Source of the DNA: Metopolophium dirhodum
Taxonomy: Eukaryota; Arthropoda; Insecta; Hemiptera; Aphididae
Assembly (NCBI RefSeq): GCF_019925205.1
Contig: NC_083562.1
Location: 23,932,001-23,996,000, forward strand
Direction of reading: 5' to 3'
Length of the DNA stretch: 64,000 nt
Position numbers and translations under genes: made by a program. A model generated the notes under the pieces. The model searched no databases. It saw only the letters and a list, made by a program, of their open reading frames with translations, and had not been told where the DNA came from. Positions 60,822 to 64,000 of the stretch are shown one piece after another. Position 1 is the stretch's first letter. Each line of letters begins with the position of its first letter.

Positions 60822-62276
60822 TTCTGAGTGGAACGATGAATGTATTGATCTTACAATGATGTGTGTTTTTTTTTTTTTGTTTATTTTTAATTTTTAATTT
60901 TTGTGTCTGTCATCACCTTTTAGGATAGTAAAAGTGCTTGGATTTTCTTCAACAGTAACTTTTCTGTGAGGAAAGTGAATCTAGTAGGTACTTTGGGGGG
61001 TCAAAAGTAAAAATTTCCCAGTAGTTTTCAAAAGCGACGTGAAAAACAAAAGAAAAATTAAGGAAAAACGGGAATTTTTACGCAAAATCTGTATTTTGGT
61101 TTTTGGTGTCACTCTAAAACAAATGATTGTAGGGACATTAAATTTTGACTGAATGTTTATAATTGTATTTCCTATACACCATAACATTTTCCAAATATTT
61201 TGACTTATTTTGAGCTGTTTACGGACATTGTCAATTTCCATTTTTTTTAGTTTTTTTTTCTATTAATATCAATACAATTTTATCTGTTGAGTAAAAAAGC
61301 TTGAAAATTTAATAGAAGGCTCCTAGGTTATTGTTTCAAAGGCAGATGAAAAAAATTAAAAATCCTTATTCACAGTTTTTATTTATAAGCATTTAAAGTT
61401 CAAATCTTGACAAAATACGGAAAAATTACGAAAATAAGCAAATTATTTTGAGTTGAGAATTCATAAAAATTTTTCTTTTTAAATCTAAGATTTGAAAATG
61501 TAATACAAGATTATCCATAAGTTTGTCTACCTTTATCAAAAAAAAAATGTCTACAAGAAAGTCAAATTAAATTTTTATGAGCGTTTGAAATTCTTATTTT
61601 TACAACATTTGATATTCACTCGATTTCTCATGTAACGATTTTCTTATTTTGTTGTAATTAAAAAACGTATGACTGTAGATACTTGAAAATTTCACTGAAT
61701 GTTTGTATTAGCATTTTCTATACACGATAAAATTTTGAAAATAATTTGACTCTTTTTGAGTTGTTTACGGACATCGTCAGTTTTCAATTTTTTTAGTTTT
61801 TTTTTCTATAAATATCAATAAAATTTTATTTGTTGGGTAAAAAAGCGTGAAAATTTAATATAAGGCTCCTGATATATCGTTCTAATAGCAGTTGAAAAAT
61901 ATTAAAAATACATAGGCACAATTTTTTTGTATAATCATTTAAAGTTTAAATGTTGACAAAATTTATCAAATTTAAAATGTAATAATTATTTTGTAGTTAA
62001 AAATTTATAAAATGTTCAACTTTTATACCTAAGGATTGAAAATTGAAAACAAGGCTCTTAGAATCCACGTAAATAGGTTATATATAAATTACTTTTTTCA
62101 CAATAATATCATCAAATATACTTGGTAATATCATAGGCTGACTGACCGTTTTCGCTCAGAATCGTATTTCTTATACAATGATATTATATCATTGAATTCA
62201 AATTTAACACCATCCATTACAGTGACCCACTTGCAACCTACCGTACAGCAGAGCGACATCCACTTACCCACCTTTT
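60822..62276 (-). repeat. Repeat R, near full-length copy (minus orientation)
   Basis: An inverted counterpart of 3529-4957 with the same order of landmarks: tgaatgtattgatcttacaa at one end, the duplicated gtccgtaaacagctcaaa segment (about 61225 and 61770 on the minus strand), cgctcagaatcgtatttctt near 62153, and ccgtacagcagagcgacatc at the other end. Its 86-codon minus-strand frame (60981-61241) shares its first part with the frame at 4556 but is shifted after KTKI. Confidence 0.8.
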
Positions 62277-62449
62277 TTAAAATTTTTTTTTTAGAAGAAT
62301 ATCTTCTATCTATATCTAAGACATAATGAGTAGGTATATGTGCGATAAGAGGGAAACAATTAACATGATTTACATAGTTTGGGGAAAGAAGCCACCCACT
62401 GATGACACTTTCGACTTGGTTTAAATCTTGTGTGATTTAATTATATAAG

Positions 62450-62775
62450 TAGTTTTTTTTTTATATTTATATTTAAAGTAATAAATCTCCGCACCATTTA
62501 AGTTTAAGTCGCCTTTGAGGGATGATAAGTTTTTAATGAGAGGATTTGAATGGGAAGATAGACAGTTATGAAATTTTTTATAAAAACGTTTAGCTTCGCC
62601 GTGAATAGTTTTTACGTTACATTCTGTATGTAGGGTATGGTTTGATACGTATGGAGGGGCTAATTAACTAATTTCCTTAAGGTTATATTTCGGAAAGCTT
62701 GTATCTTATTCAGATTAGACTTTTTAGGATTTCCCCATAGCTGCAATCCGTATGTCCAGAAGATACATATCTAAA
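62450..62775 (-). pseudogene. Jockey-like LINE reverse-transcriptase C-terminus
   Basis: On the minus strand the sequence reads TYGLQLWGNPKKSNLNKIQA (about 62755-62695; jockey-type TYGIQLWGxAxxSN), then after frame changes KTIHGEAKRFYKKFHNCLSS (about 62610-62550) and HSNPLIKNLSSLKGDLNLNG. This is the C-terminal thumb and tail region of jockey-type reverse transcriptases. It is 5'-truncated with at least two frameshifts, and lies about 0.8 kb upstream of copy E. Confidence 0.75.
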
Positions 62776-63607
62776 ATTAAATACAATTATCATGACTACT
62801 TTATTTTACGTAACCCTTGGCGATTATAAATTATTCATTTTCCATGAGCCAAACAATCCCAAAAAATCCCTGTGTTGCAGAAAATGATGCAAAATTATTT
62901 CATATCATTGGATATATAATATTATACATAAATGTTTGCTATATATACCTACTATTTACGGGTTTTTTATGTTTATATATTATATTCCGTTCCCAAATTC
63001 TGCTGCTTGCTTACATTATTGTTTAGCTGCTAAGCGTAGTACACTTCATCGATTTTGTTAAAATATTGCTAGAAAGCAAAATAATAACAGAAATATAAAT
63101 AAACGAAATTGGCCACTATATCAATTTTGATTGAGAATACTAGTTAGCATTATCTATCACTCGTTTATCTTTTATTATTTATAATTTAATTAATCAGCCC
63201 GTGTTTAAAACATACAATTTGTACATACACAGTCACACGGGTTATCAAATAATAAAATCTGACTCGTAGATTCGCTTTCGTAGATTTGCAATTATTTATA
63301 CAAATACATTGTGAACACTGCTCACTGATAAATATTTATGTTTTGTTCGATGATTTTTATATCAAAGGTAGGAACAAATGTTTTATTTATAAGATAAATA
63401 ATCTAATCATAAATAAGACAGTAAAAATAATTATAACAAATGTTAATACGTAGGTAGGATTTTCATTATATATATTATATAATAGGATGTAGGTGGTAGG
63501 TCAAAATCTAAGACAGTTTTTGCCTTAGTTCATGAAGACCTGTGATGTGTACAAATATGTAACTATTTTATAGTAATTATTACATACATTCAAACTACTG
63601 AGTAAGT

Positions 63608-64000
63608 ATGACATTACCAACCCAAAAAGATGAACCAACAAAATCAACATTGACACAAGAATCAATATTGGTCAAATCAAATTTAAAAGGAGATTGGCCT
63701 AATATTTTTCTATTGTTGTTGCTTTACATAATGCAAGGCGTTCCTTTAGGCATTATCACAGTTACTCCAATGCTTTTACAAAGTAAACAAAATGTAACTT
63801 ACAAAGAACAGGTAAATATATTTGGCATTTTAATTTCAAATGTACTTAAATTACTTTATGTCCATAAAAATGTTGCTATATATTTGTTTTAGGCTTTATT
63901 TAGTTTAGCTTCATGGCCATTTAGCTTAAAACTGTTATGGGCTCCTTTGGTAGATGCACTCTACATACAAAAAATTGGAAGGCGTAAGTCATGGCTCATT
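63608..64000 (+). CDS. Acetyl-coenzyme A transporter 1-like, copy E (first two exons; continues past window)
   Basis: Exon 1 (63608-63811, 68 residues) starts MTLPTQKDEPTKS and reaches NLKGDWPNIFLLLLLYIMQG, the first span, and LLQSKQNVTYKEQ with donor GTAAAT. Exon 2 starts at 63893 after tgttttag and reads ALFSLASWPFSLKLLWAPLV, then DALYIQKIGRRKSW up to the window edge. Intron phase (0) and motif order match copies B-D. The first intron is only 81 nt. The KGDW and LLWAP residues altered in copy D are normal here. No fault is visible in the part seen; function is inferred from the family. Confidence 0.9.

Overview
The window is AT-rich, intron-bearing and dense in decayed mobile elements. Its base composition, its frequent taggtaggtacc-like tracts and its repeat families point to an insect, most likely an aphid (inference; no ribosomal or mitochondrial marker is present).

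The main content is a head-to-tail, plus-strand cluster of SLC33A1-type (acetyl-CoA transporter 1, Acatn family) membrane transporter genes. Copy A is at 1-1513: its 5' part lies outside the window and its exon 6 is broken. Copy B (33947-42966), copy C (48125-52401) and copy D (54463-60149) are each complete in nine coding exons. Copy E begins at 63608 and runs off the end. An exon-2 relic of a further copy lies at 23873-23967. B, C and D share almost identical exon sizes (210/127/160/155/191/185 or 188/127/216/195-213 nt) and identical intron phases, so they arose by duplication of a whole intron-containing gene. They encode 524, 521 and 528 residues, close to the usual length of the family (about 550), with about 12 hydrophobic segments. 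D has changed several signature residues.

From 1.5 to 33.9 kb I see no intact protein gene. The stretch holds: a G/C-run insertion that ends copy A; a minus-strand relic of a trimethylguanosine synthase (TGS1)-like methyltransferase (about 2560-3130); a 1.4 kb repeat, called R here; three diverged tandem copies of a TATA-containing unit (6.3, 8.3 and 10.5 kb); a LINE 3' end; a 4.1 kb element with roughly 300 bp terminal inverted repeats around a GC-rich core (11962-16099); a 6.7 kb satellite array (17200-23872) that ends inside the exon-2 relic; and several SINEs, MITEs, LINE ends and a Helitron.

From 33.9 to 64 kb the transporter genes alternate with spacers and introns holding LINE reverse-transcriptase relics, Helitron-like ends, hAT-like MITEs, a foldback palindrome and further R copies. 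I found no tRNA or rRNA gene, CRISPR array or operon. The cluster probably reflects lineage-specific expansion of a transporter that is single-copy in most animals, with one diverged member (D) and at least two dead ones.
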